Counted from the stretch's first letter, positions 1 through 6,540 are shown. The stretch is DNA of 8,654 nucleotides from CAWVWD01 sp045106825 (GCA_045106825.1 JBGCFH010000337.1:1-8654); one strand, 5' to 3'. The notes: generated by a model from the letters alone, not told the origin. Numbers and translations are program-made.

Positions 1-4
1 AGCT

Positions 5-102
5 AAATTATCTTTTATCGCTACTCTTCGTTAACAAAATACTCATGTAGCTAAGGCTACACTCCGTTTTTGTCGCCTCGATTAGCAATAAAATCTTAAT
101 TT
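5..102. repeat. Imperfect inverted repeat (long hairpin)
   Basis: The two halves fold back on each other in steps. AAATTA (5-10) pairs with TAATTT (97-102), TTTTATCGCTA (13-23) with TAGCAATAAAA (83-93, one mismatch), ACAAAA (34-39) with TTTTGT (68-73), and TGTAGC (46-51) with GCTACA (56-61) around the loop TAAG. The pairing blocks are separated by internal loops. It could be a structured 3' end of an upstream transcript or a MITE-like element. The sequence alone does not decide between these. Confidence 0.55.
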
Positions 103-288
103 CCATTCATTACTAAACTATTTTAGAATAAAGTCTAATTAAAATTATTTTTGCATTAATTAGATATTAAGATGCAAAGATAGAATTTTAATATTTGATG
201 TATTATATATTTTATAATATTTTAGAGAAATGTCGTTTAGTTTCTAAGTCCTGAAATCTTGTCCCAAGTCCTCGGTGGTCAATTCGTC

Positions 289-306
289 AAACTCGCAACT
301 CGTAAC
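289..306 (+). repeat. AACTCGY heptamer tract, copy 1
   Basis: AACTCGC AACTCGT AACT reads as two and a half units of a 7-bp motif. The same units in the opposite order occur at 4942-4958. Both tracts are intergenic. Confidence 0.5.
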
Positions 307-494
307 TAAGATACGGACTTTGCCAGATTAGGACACATACACCAAAATATTAAAATGTAACATCTTTATTATCGAAGAATGTGAAACAAATATAATTTTG
401 TAACTTTATTATTCAATCAAGAAATATCTTTATATAAAAATATTAAAAACCATAGACATTTCGGTAGGACGTAACAGAAACACGGATTGTCTTA

Positions 495-513
495 TTTTGG
501 GCTTGTCCCAAAA
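495..513. repeat. Short hairpin upstream of the first gene
   Basis: TTTTGGG (495-501) and CCCAAAA (507-513) form a perfect 7-bp stem around CTTGT, 35 bases before the start codon at 548. It could be a 5' leader structure or the terminator of something upstream. No other support is visible. Confidence 0.35.
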
Positions 514-547
514 ATTTGCATGGTTTTAAAATAAAAATATAGTAGTT

Positions 548-859
548 ATGATTTCAAGAATGTTTAAAACTATCGGTAATCAGCGTTATGAATACAAACC
601 TCGCTATTATGATCCTGACAAAGAAGTCTTACAAGAACGTATTAAACTACGAGAAAGGGTGAAAGCAGGTGATAAAGTGGCGATTAAACAATCGATGCGT
701 AACTCAATGCGTCGTAACCGAGATAAAAAAGAAACTTCTGATTATATTGCAAAATCGAATGTTACTATTTTGGTTGTTTTCACTGCATTATTATTGATTG
801 CTGTTTTAGCCTTGAATATGTATTTACCAGAGTTTTTGGAGGTTGTTTTAGGACAATAA
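548..859 (+). CDS. Small single-pass membrane protein, conserved in flavobacteria
   Basis: This 103-residue protein has a basic, charged N-terminal two-thirds (RYEYKPRYYDPDKE at residues 13-26, then many Arg/Lys to about 62). One hydrophobic helix follows at about 71-92 and a short tail ends it. I recognise the KPRYYDP-type N-terminus from a small Bacteroidota family often labelled 'riboflavin synthase subunit beta'. That name is not supported, because nothing here resembles the lumazine/riboflavin synthase folds and the protein is membrane-anchored. The real function is unknown. Either ATG 548 or ATG 560 (giving MFKTIGNQ...) could be the start; I kept the longer form. The basic segment probably lies in the cytoplasm, with the C-terminus outside. 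It is the only plus-strand gene, it is convergent with its right neighbour, and it ends at a strong terminator. Confidence 0.8.
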   Translation: MISRMFKTIGNQRYEYKPRYYDPDKEVLQERIKLRERVKAGDKVAIKQSMRNSMRRNRDKKETSDYIAKSNVTILVVFTALLLIAVLALNMYLPEFLEVVLGQ

Positions 860-884
860 ATTAAGGTAACTGACAATAAATTAA
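852..884 (+). repeat. Tandem direct repeat spanning a stop codon
   Basis: GACAATAAATTAA occurs at 852-864 and again at 872-884, a 20-bp period. The first copy contains the TAA stop of the membrane-protein gene and the second runs into the terminator stem. It looks like a small local duplication. Confidence 0.55.
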
Positions 885-924
885 AATGGAAGGCGTTCCG
901 AGTATTCGAGATGCCTTCCATTTT
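883..924. terminator. Bidirectional rho-independent terminator
   Basis: AAAATGGAAGGC (883-894) and GCCTTCCATTTT (913-924) form a perfect 12-bp stem with an 18-base loop. The T-rich run TTTTAGTTTTTAT follows on the plus strand, and A-runs flank the left side, so it can also work for minus-strand transcription. It lies between convergent genes, and its right arm overlaps the stop codon (923-925) of the ATP-grasp gene. Confidence 0.85.
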
Positions 925-1696
925 AGTTTTTATAAAACGCTTCTAAAGCTAACACAATCGCTTTCACATCCGCTTTATAGAATCCTGCACTATTAATACA
1001 ATTTACCTCTACAACTCTCCAATCTTCCAGCGTCAAGGCAATATCCAAAACATAAGCGTCCGCAACATTGAAATGATTCGCCATCTGTTTGGCGAAAGCC
1101 AACGCTTCGTCAGAAACAAATTCTTCATACTCAATTCCATCATAAAAATGGTAATAAGAACTCGTTACAATCTGTCGATTTACAATCCAAATTCGAGCTT
1201 CTTTTATCAATTTTTGAGGTGTAGAAGTTTGAATTTTCGTAGTCGATTTAATTCGATTTTGACGCTTATCACTTAATGTATAATATTGAAAATCTTCCCA
1301 TTCTACTTTCGTAAATACTTTCCCAGTAAAGCTTTTCGCATCTTGACTTGGCTTTATAAATAATCGCTCGTGATTCGTCCAATCTAACGTGTCCGAAAAG
1401 TCGAAAATCTGATTATTCGGATTTAATAAAAACTCGCCAAAACCGTTGGCATAATTCACATATTCGTGATTTCCACCATAAAACGAACCAGGTTGCCAAT
1501 CAAAATTTTTCGTGACTTTCGCCAACTTCACCGAACCATAAACGAAGACATCTTTTCGAGTTGTTTTATACTCAAAATCATTAGAATTTGGGAAAAATTG
1601 AACTTCCTCAAAAGGCAAATTCAACGCTTCCAAAACTCGAAAAATCTCGTCATAACGAGGATCAACAAACACATTTTTTTGAATGATGTAATACAT
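923..1696 (-). CDS. ATP-grasp domain protein, R2K clade (DUF4343-like)
   Basis: The protein has 257 residues, a usual length for stand-alone R2K ATP-grasp proteins. The N-terminus (MYYIIQKNVF) and the VYGSVKLAKVTKNFDWQPG stretch (52-70) match the pre-ATP-grasp part of that family. FIKPSQDAKSFTGKVF (113-128) carries the nucleotide-binding Lys115. EARIWIV (166-172) supplies the conserved Glu/Arg. D218 with VVEVNCINSAGFY (228-240, E230 and N232) forms the usual metal-binding end of an ATP-grasp fold. Such enzymes join a carboxylate to an amine through an acyl-phosphate. The substrate cannot be read from the sequence, and some family members modify peptides. It is probably soluble and cytoplasmic. 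The gene lies 34 bases after the MCE-like gene and may be the last gene of the group that starts with the pseudouridine synthase. No peptide precursor is visible nearby. Confidence 0.8.
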   Translation of the reverse strand: MYYIIQKNVFVDPRYDEIFRVLEALNLPFEEVQFFPNSNDFEYKTTRKDVFVYGSVKLAKVTKNFDWQPGSFYGGNHEYVNYANGFGEFLLNPNNQIFDFSDTLDWTNHERLFIKPSQDAKSFTGKVFTKVEWEDFQYYTLSDKRQNRIKSTTKIQTSTPQKLIKEARIWIVNRQIVTSSYYHFYDGIEYEEFVSDEALAFAKQMANHFNVADAYVLDIALTLEDWRVVEVNCINSAGFYKADVKAIVLALEAFYKN

Positions 1697-1730
1697 TTCT
1701 TTTTTTGAATGATGAATTATAAACGATGAA

Positions 1731-2009
1731 TTATTCCGTACCAGAAAAATATTCGTTTTCTCTTATAAACCGTTTATCATTTGAATATTCAACCTCAATA
1801 TGATCATTAAACCAAAATCCTTTTATAATTTTAAAACTTGAAAATAATGGAATTTTAATCTCTTTTTGAATAGCAATTTGTACAATTAAAGCGGCAGGAT
1901 TGTGCATAAAACTAATTACTTCACCAATCACTTTTCCATTTGCTTTGACCTTTGCACCGATTTTTAATCGACTGATAATTTGATATTGAACATAAATATG
2001 ATAGACCAT
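1731..2009 (-). CDS. Small MCE/MlaD-like domain protein, no membrane anchor
   Basis: This 92-residue protein is nearly all one domain. Residues 2-31 (YHIYVQYQ, then RLKIGAKVKANGKVIGEV) fit the start of an MCE (MlaD) beta-barrel, whose hallmark is L-x-x-G-x-x-V-x-x-x-G-x-x-V/I-G-x-V. Residues 40-75 continue as alternating beta-strands. Full MCE proteins are usually three times longer, with an N-terminal transmembrane helix and a C-terminal helical needle. Both are missing here, and the open frame upstream of ATG 2009 contains no other start codon. It may be a degraded or minimal MCE protein, or an unrelated barrel of similar pattern. The family call is an inference from pattern only. The gene sits between the pseudouridine synthase (58-base gap) and the ATP-grasp gene (34-base gap), so co-transcription is plausible. 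Confidence 0.55.
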   Translation of the reverse strand: MVYHIYVQYQIISRLKIGAKVKANGKVIGEVISFMHNPAALIVQIAIQKEIKIPLFSSFKIIKGFWFNDHIEVEYSNDKRFIRENEYFSGTE

Positions 2010-2030
2010 TTTAAATGAAATTTTGAAATT

Positions 2031-2056
2031 CTTTGTTTCTTTTGTGCCTTTTGTGG
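2031..2056 (+). repeat. Degenerate 9-bp tandem repeat
   Basis: CTTTGTTT, CTTTTGTGC and CTTTTGTGG follow each other without a gap in the 58-bp spacer between the MCE-like and pseudouridine synthase genes. I recall similar 'CTTTGTG' intergenic repeats from flavobacterial genomes, but cannot check this here. Confidence 0.4.
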
Positions 2057-2067
2057 TTCAAAAAAAA

Positions 2068-3732
2068 TTAAAAATCCGCCTCAATTTCCATCTCAAAAAC
2101 TTCTCGACTCACAGGATGAATAAACGAAATCCATTCTGCATGTAAAAGCAACCGATTCGCTTTTGTTCCATATAAATCATCGCCAATAATCGGCATATTC
2201 AAACCTTTCGGATGAGCAGCATGAACACGTAATTGATGCGTTCGACCAGTAATTGGGAAAAAATGAATCCTCGTTTTTCCATCTTTTCGCTCGATAACTT
2301 TCCATTTCGTTACCGCTTTTTTGCCATGTTCATAACACACCAACTGTCGAGGTCTATCGTTCAAATCAACTCGTAATGGCAAATCAATAATACCTTCGTC
2401 ACCTTCCAAAATTCCATCTAAAACCGCAACATAACGTTTTTTGACTCGACGTTTTATAAATTGATGCTGCAAAAAAGTATGTGTTTCCTTTGATTTTGCA
2501 ATCAACATCAAGCCTGAAGTTGACATATCTAAACGGTGAACCGTCATTGGTCCAGTCGCTTTCGGATATTTCAATTGCATCCTGAATTGCACCGAATCTT
2601 CAACATTTTTGCCAGGAACAGACAAAAACTCCGATGGTTTATTCACAATTAACATGGCATTATCTTCATAAACCGTTTTGATTTTTTGACCAAAAGCCGT
2701 ATTGACCAACATCGGATTATCGTCCATTTCGATGCCTTCTAACATATGTCCCAAAATCGGTTTGCATTTTCCACGACAAGCTGGATAGAAATTACCATGT
2801 TTTCGGATTTCCATATTCGGTGCTTTTCCCCACCAAAATTCCGCCATTGCAATCGGTTTCAAATCATTCAAAAAGGCATATTGCAACAACTTCGGAGCAG
2901 CACATTCTCCAGCTCCAGCTATCAAAGTTATACCTTCAAAAATCTCCGATAAACTCTTCGATTCGCCTTCTTGATTCAAAAAAGTATAGTTGTCAAACAA
3001 GCGTTGTTGTAACGCAGCAGATTTATTTTTACGACTTGTTTTGAGTTCGTTGATTTCGTCAAGGTATTGATTTACCTTGGTTTCAGCGGCTTCTGTTCGA
3101 TATTTCCAGTATTTGGTCATATCTTTTATCAAGAAATTACTTTTGATACTTTGTTGGCGTAATTCCTCATTTAAGATTGCAAATTCCGATTCTGATAATT
3201 TTAATTTGGCGAGTTCTCGTTGTGCTTTTCTTTCCTTTTTTTTGGCTTTCGCCAATACTTTTGCAGCGGTTATTTCTTGTTTTGCGGTGAGTTGTATGAC
3301 TTCCAATTCTTGTTTGGCTTCTATAAATTCTATGGCGTTTTCCAATGTTTCAATCTGTCGATTCATTGGATTTAGCACTTCCATTCCTTGATTAAAAAAG
3401 CTATTCTCGGTCAACATATCAAACACTGGCGGAACAAATATTTTATGATGATTGCTTTCTGCTAATTTGCCTGAAAAGGCAGACAAATAACCTAACTCAC
3501 CATTACGATTCTGCACCACCAAAACGCCAAACATCTTCCCAATCACCAAACCTGCTTTCGATTCCTCAATCCCAAAGTTATGCTCAAAATCCGTTTGCGT
3601 TTTCAAATATTCCTGCAACTCTTCCGCTGCCAAAACTGCCAACGGATTCGGTTCGTAATAAAACGGAAACGTAAATTTTTCTGGTAAAGAAAAATCGGTG
3701 ATAGATGATTTGAATGTTGTGAATTTGCTCAT
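2068..3732 (-). CDS. RluA-family RNA pseudouridine synthase with N-terminal extension
   Basis: The C-terminal half (about residues 345-554) is a pseudouridine synthase domain that isomerises uridine in rRNA or tRNA. HRLDMSTSGLMLIAK (399-413) holds the catalytic Asp402, and GRTHQLRVH (496-504) is the second RluA signature. The protein has 554 residues, while a core RluA enzyme has about 220-320. The extra N-terminus starts with a conserved-looking block (PFYYEPNP, 23-30; GKMFGVLVVQN, 65-75). A charged predicted coiled coil (about 125-235, rich in Lys/Glu/Ala) follows, then FYPACRGKCKPILGHML (315-331) with a C-x3-C pair (C319, C323). No S4 domain is evident. I know of similar long RluA-like proteins in other bacteria, so the extension is probably real architecture rather than a misread start. 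The exact RNA target is not evident. A TAnnTTTG box lies 26 bases upstream. The gene heads the leftward group ending at the 883-924 terminator. Confidence 0.9.
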   Translation of the reverse strand: MSKFTTFKSSITDFSLPEKFTFPFYYEPNPLAVLAAEELQEYLKTQTDFEHNFGIEESKAGLVIGKMFGVLVVQNRNGELGYLSAFSGKLAESNHHKIFVPPVFDMLTENSFFNQGMEVLNPMNRQIETLENAIEFIEAKQELEVIQLTAKQEITAAKVLAKAKKKERKAQRELAKLKLSESEFAILNEELRQQSIKSNFLIKDMTKYWKYRTEAAETKVNQYLDEINELKTSRKNKSAALQQRLFDNYTFLNQEGESKSLSEIFEGITLIAGAGECAAPKLLQYAFLNDLKPIAMAEFWWGKAPNMEIRKHGNFYPACRGKCKPILGHMLEGIEMDDNPMLVNTAFGQKIKTVYEDNAMLIVNKPSEFLSVPGKNVEDSVQFRMQLKYPKATGPMTVHRLDMSTSGLMLIAKSKETHTFLQHQFIKRRVKKRYVAVLDGILEGDEGIIDLPLRVDLNDRPRQLVCYEHGKKAVTKWKVIERKDGKTRIHFFPITGRTHQLRVHAAHPKGLNMPIIGDDLYGTKANRLLLHAEWISFIHPVSREVFEMEIEADF

Positions 3733-3757
3733 AAATTATTTTTTACTACAATAGACA

Positions 3758-3765
3758 CAAAAGTA
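3758..3765 (-). promoter_or_regulatory. Candidate -7 box for the pseudouridine synthase gene
   Basis: On the minus strand this reads TACTTTTG, a perfect match to the Bacteroidota -7 consensus TAnnTTTG, 26 bases upstream of the ATG at 3732. A -33 TTTG is not clear; TTTC-containing sequence lies at about the right distance. It would give a short leader of roughly 20 bases. Confidence 0.45.
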
Positions 3766-3845
3766 CGATTGCTACAATGGAAATTGAAATTTATGATTGT
3801 TGGTTGTTGAAGTAATCCTTCTTAATAAAAAGCTGTTAGTTGACA

Positions 3846-3910
3846 ATTTTTGCCACGAATGCACGAATTAATCTTATTTGTTGAAAAATTCGTGCATTCG
3901 TGGCAAAAAT
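3846..3910. repeat. Perfect 24-bp-arm palindrome (CCACGAATGCACGAAT type)
   Basis: The left arm 3846-3869 (ATTTTT, then GCCACGAATGCACGAATT) is an exact reverse complement of 3887-3910, around a 17-base loop. The core contains CACGAAT twice (CACGAATG, CACGAATT). T/A tracts close both ends, so RNA from either strand could form a terminator-like hairpin. It lies between the xisI terminator and the pseudouridine synthase promoter. The length and perfection suggest a recent mobile palindromic repeat rather than a plain terminator. I recall GCCACGAAT-type repeats as frequent in flavobacterial intergenic DNA, unverified here. Confidence 0.75.
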
Positions 3911-3956
3911 AATTTAAAAAATGATGCTTTGGGAAAATCTGTCAAAGAACAAAAAA

Positions 3957-3983
3957 AGGAAGCACAACAAAGTCATGCTTCCT
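3957..3983 (-). terminator. Rho-independent terminator after xisI
   Basis: Read on the minus strand, AGGAAGCA, an 11-base loop and TGCTTCCT are followed by a run of seven T's in all. It lies 48 bases past the xisI stop codon. Its sequence is nearly repeated at 4865-4896. Confidence 0.8.
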
Positions 3984-4031
3984 CTCAAAATATAGAAATC
4001 AAAAAACAAATTCCAAGTATCATATTTATAT

Positions 4032-4370
4032 TTAAGCAACAGCAAATTCTGTATAAGGACGTTTTTCAGGCGAATGAAATGCCAAAACAATATCCGATTT
4101 TGGAATTCCTGCTTCTAATAAATCCAGTGCAAAACCTCTATCGCCACCATCATGTTCGATATAAATTTTATTATTTCTAATGCTGATATGTAGGACACAA
4201 CCATAATTCCTTCTACTATTTCGCCAAGTATTATGATACAATAAATAGTGTCCATGTTCTTCGTCAATGACTAATTGAATCACCGTTTCTTTATGAATCG
4301 GTTTCATCATAGCAGCTTGTTTCTCAAACAATTGACGCAATATTTTTTTATATTTTGTTATTCTATCCAT
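4032..4370 (-). CDS. xisI: XisI family protein (fdxN element excision controlling factor)
   Basis: The protein has 112 residues, the normal size for XisI. The C-terminal half is diagnostic: IYIEHDGGDRGFALDLL (69-85), the AGIPKSDIVLAFHSPE block (87-102) and the terminal PYTEFAVA (105-112). The N-terminal half carries the VIDEEHGHYLLYHNTW strand pair (34-49). In heterocyst-forming cyanobacteria xisI is needed, with xisH, for excision of the fdxN element by the recombinase XisF. Its biochemical activity is not settled. Here it overlaps the 3' end of xisH by 13 bases, which implies translational coupling. No recombinase is in the window, so excision control is not implied. It is followed by its own terminator. 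The family call is firm; the local role is open. Confidence 0.92.
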   Translation of the reverse strand: MDRITKYKKILRQLFEKQAAMMKPIHKETVIQLVIDEEHGHYLLYHNTWRNSRRNYGCVLHISIRNNKIYIEHDGGDRGFALDLLEAGIPKSDIVLAFHSPEKRPYTEFAVA

Positions 4371-4771
4371 TTCGTAATTGTTGGTTGATTAGTTTCGTAA
4401 ATAATGATTTTCACTTGATGTCGTTCTAAATATTCTACAACAATTGGTTCTAAAGTTAGTTCGTTGTAAGCATCAGCAGGCATTGCCAGATATAAAATTC
4501 GATTATCACTTTCTTTTTCTAATAATAATGCGTAAAAATCAAGTTGTCCAACAGTTTGATGCAATTCGTTTATTAGTGAAATGCCCGTAAAACTTTTAAC
4601 TTCGATAGCAATTTTCTGAGCATTCTTTTCTGCTAAAATTAACTTTTCTGCTCCCAAATCAATCATCACTCTTCTTTCACCAAAAGTAATTGTGTAAGGA
4701 TCATGTGTTATTGTCCAACCATCATTTTCTAATGCTGTTCTGACAAGGTTATGAAATAAATCTTTTGCCAT
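4358..4771 (-). CDS. xisH: XisH family protein (endonuclease-like fold)
   Basis: The 137 residues match XisH along the whole length: MAKDLFHNLVRTALENDGW (1-19), THDPYTITFGERRVMIDLGAE (22-42), KIAIEVKSF (53-61) and YLAMPADAYNEL (94-105). D38 and the E57-x-K59 of IEVKSF have the arrangement of a PD-(D/E)xK nuclease core, so a nuclease-type fold is a reasonable inference. Activity is not shown. The next gene, xisI, overlaps its end, as is usual for the pair. A one-mismatch -7 box (TATCTTAG on the minus strand, 4787-4794) lies 15 bases upstream, so the pair may have its own promoter. The usual setting of xisHI is mobile or cyanobacterial DNA, so lateral acquisition is likely but not proven by composition. 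Confidence 0.92.
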   Translation of the reverse strand: MAKDLFHNLVRTALENDGWTITHDPYTITFGERRVMIDLGAEKLILAEKNAQKIAIEVKSFTGISLINELHQTVGQLDFYALLLEKESDNRILYLAMPADAYNELTLEPIVVEYLERHQVKIIIYETNQPTITKWIE

Positions 4772-4864
4772 AATTTTTGATTTGTACTAAGATAAGGTTT
4801 TTTGGAAACATTTGAAAATAATACTATTTTTCAATTTATTATTAAGTAAAAAATTTGAAAACAA

Positions 4865-4896
4865 AAAGGAAGCACAACCAAAGTCATACTTCCTTT
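4865..4896 (-). terminator. Rho-independent terminator after the symporter gene
   Basis: On the minus strand AAAGGAAGTA and TGCTTCCTTT form a 10-position stem with one mismatch (bases 4873 and 4888), a 12-base loop and a following T-run. It lies about 70 bases past the symporter stop codon and upstream of xisH, so it should insulate the cassette from symporter read-through. It is a near copy of the terminator at 3957-3983. Confidence 0.75.
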
Positions 4897-4941
4897 CCAT
4901 ATATAAATCACAAAGTTCCAATCTTCTGAGTATCAACCCGA

Positions 4942-4958
4942 AACTCGTAACTCGCAAC
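4942..4958 (+). repeat. AACTCGY heptamer tract, copy 2
   Basis: AACTCGT AACTCGC AAC lies just before the symporter stop codon, in the 3' spacer. The units are the same as at 289-306, with the T and C variants in the other order. Confidence 0.5.
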
Positions 4959-4965
4959 ACGTTTG

Positions 4966-6540
4966 CTACCAAAACAACCACAAAATATACCCAATCAAAG
5001 CCACCAAAACACCGATATGCAAACGATAATCTTGATACCATTTCAAACCTTCCATACCATCAGTAATCAAACCTCGGCGATAGGTTAATAAAGCAATTTG
5101 GTCTTCATTTGGCGGTGCAGTCATTAAACTTACAGTCACAAAAATAATCGTAGAAACAATCACCATCAAACCAACATTCAAAGTATAATGCAAATCCCAC
5201 AAACCAAGTTGACTTAACGTAAACCATAAAACGCCACCAGCCGTACCTAAAACCAACGTCCAAAATGCACCGTCACCATTTCCTCTTTTGAAGAAAACAC
5301 CAACCATGAAAATCACGACAATTGGCGGAACTAAAATCGAAAACATTTGCTGTAAATATCCCCAAAGGTTTTCAAAATTCGCAATTTGTGGTGCCCAAAG
5401 TGCTGCAATTACCATCAAAACAACGGTTGTAATTCGACCATAATTTGCCGTTTCTGTTTCTGTAATATCAGGACGATTTGGCTTAATAAAATCAATTACG
5501 ACTAAAGTCGAAGAAGAATTCAACGCTGAATCTACACTCGACATAATTGCAGAAATCAAACCTGCTAAGACCAAACCGACTAAACCAACTGGCAAAACAT
5601 TCGTCACTAAAAATGGAAAAACAGCATCGCCATTATCCAAACCTGGATATAAAACCAAGGCAATTGCACCAGGAATAACCATAATAAATAACGGAATTAT
5701 TTTAAGAAAACCAGCCAAAATCATTCCCCAACGTGCATTCTGAATATCTTTCGCACCCAAAACTCGTTGTACAATATATTGATTTGTTGACCAATACCAA
5801 AAACCTAAAATCGGAACGCCACCAATCAAGCCCAACCACGGAATACTTGACGCTTCGGCATCCATCGGTTTTACTACCGAAAAATGTCCTTCTGGTGCAG
5901 CTTCAACAATTCTTGACCAATCAAAATCTACTTTTTTAAATAAAATATACGTCATAATACTACAGCCAACAATCAAAATTACTGCTTGAATCGCATCCGT
6001 AATTACAACGGCTTTTAATCCGCCAGAAGCGGTATAAATTCCTGCGATAACTGCTAAAACCATTGCGGTTTGCCACAAAACTAAATCAGGAAAAAACGCT
6101 TGTAAGACCAATGAACCTGCATACAACGCACCAGCGGTTTCAATCATTATCGTACTGAAAATCGAAACGCCCGAAAAGAACAATTGCGAACGTCTATCAA
6201 ATCGCTTTTCCAAAAACTCTGGAATCGTCGTAATCCGAGAACGCAAATACAACGGCACAAATATCAACGCTGCAATAATCAACGGAATACCAGACATCCA
6301 TTCGTAAACCGAGTTGACAATTCCTGTCGTATAAGCTGCACCGGACAAACCGATGATTGTCGAGCTCGAAATATTTGATGCAAAAAGCGATAACGCAATT
6401 AATCCCCAACCGAACGAACGTCCACCTAAGAATAAATCTTCTCCAGTTTTGGTTTTCCTCGCTACCCAAAAACCGATACATAATACCAGTACTAAATAGC
6501 CTAAAACAATGGCTATATCAATGTTTGAAATCGTATTCAT
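4966..6540 (-). CDS. Sodium:solute symporter, SGLT/SSS (SLC5) family
   Basis: The protein has 524 residues with about 14 hydrophobic helices, the size and shape of a vSGLT-like sodium/sugar cotransporter in the inner membrane. Sugar-type signatures include YEWMS (79-83), which in vSGLT provides sugar-contacting Glu and Ser, and STNQYIVQRVLGAKD (251-265) in place of the vSGLT NQYIIQR segment. GFLKIIPLF (277-285) has a Lys (K280) that probably corresponds to a vSGLT sugar-site Lys. The TM8 sodium-site motif MSSVDSALNSSST is at 333-345, and the family signature GGLKAVVITDAIQ is at 173-185. The substrate is probably galactose or another hexose. The partial beta-galactosidase upstream on the same strand supports that, though the RAYT now lies between them. 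No clear promoter is seen in the spacer 6541-6605, so it may depend on read-through. Confidence 0.9.
   Translation of the reverse strand: MNTISNIDIAIVLGYLVLVLCIGFWVARKTKTGEDLFLGGRSFGWGLIALSLFASNISSSTIIGLSGAAYTTGIVNSVYEWMSGIPLIIAALIFVPLYLRSRITTIPEFLEKRFDRRSQLFFSGVSIFSTIMIETAGALYAGSLVLQAFFPDLVLWQTAMVLAVIAGIYTASGGLKAVVITDAIQAVILIVGCSIMTYILFKKVDFDWSRIVEAAPEGHFSVVKPMDAEASSIPWLGLIGGVPILGFWYWSTNQYIVQRVLGAKDIQNARWGMILAGFLKIIPLFIMVIPGAIALVLYPGLDNGDAVFPFLVTNVLPVGLVGLVLAGLISAIMSSVDSALNSSSTLVVIDFIKPNRPDITETETANYGRITTVVLMVIAALWAPQIANFENLWGYLQQMFSILVPPIVVIFMVGVFFKRGNGDGAFWTLVLGTAGGVLWFTLSQLGLWDLHYTLNVGLMVIVSTIIFVTVSLMTAPPNEDQIALLTYRRGLITDGMEGLKWYQDYRLHIGVLVALIGYILWLFW

Larger units (their letters stand above)
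1..547. other. Non-coding, AT-rich, repeat-bearing region
   Basis: No credible coding region is seen on either strand. The stretch holds a ~98-bp imperfect inverted repeat at its left edge (5-102), a short AACTCGY heptamer tract (289-306), and a small hairpin TTTTGGG-CTTGT-CCCAAAA (495-513) just ahead of the first gene. A possible promoter for that gene is TTTG at 397-400 followed by TATCTTTA at 425-432, but the 24-base spacing is longer than usual for the Bacteroidota TTG/TAnnTTTG pair, so it is weak. The rest is very AT-rich and I see nothing else in it. Confidence 0.6.

Noticed and set aside
241..345. Possible tRNA or small RNA relic
   Set aside because: No cloverleaf, T-loop or anticodon arm can be built; only short repeats are present.
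3878..4180. A 100-codon plus-strand frame across the palindrome, terminator and xisI
   Set aside because: It runs antisense through a well-supported gene and two structural elements, so it is a shadow frame.
4787..5066. Open frames on both strands between xisH and the symporter 3' end
   Set aside because: They overlap the symporter gene and terminator, have shadow-like composition and no recognisable motif.
6197..6481. A 94-codon minus frame within the symporter gene
   Set aside because: It is an alternate frame of the clear symporter coding sequence and has no independent support.
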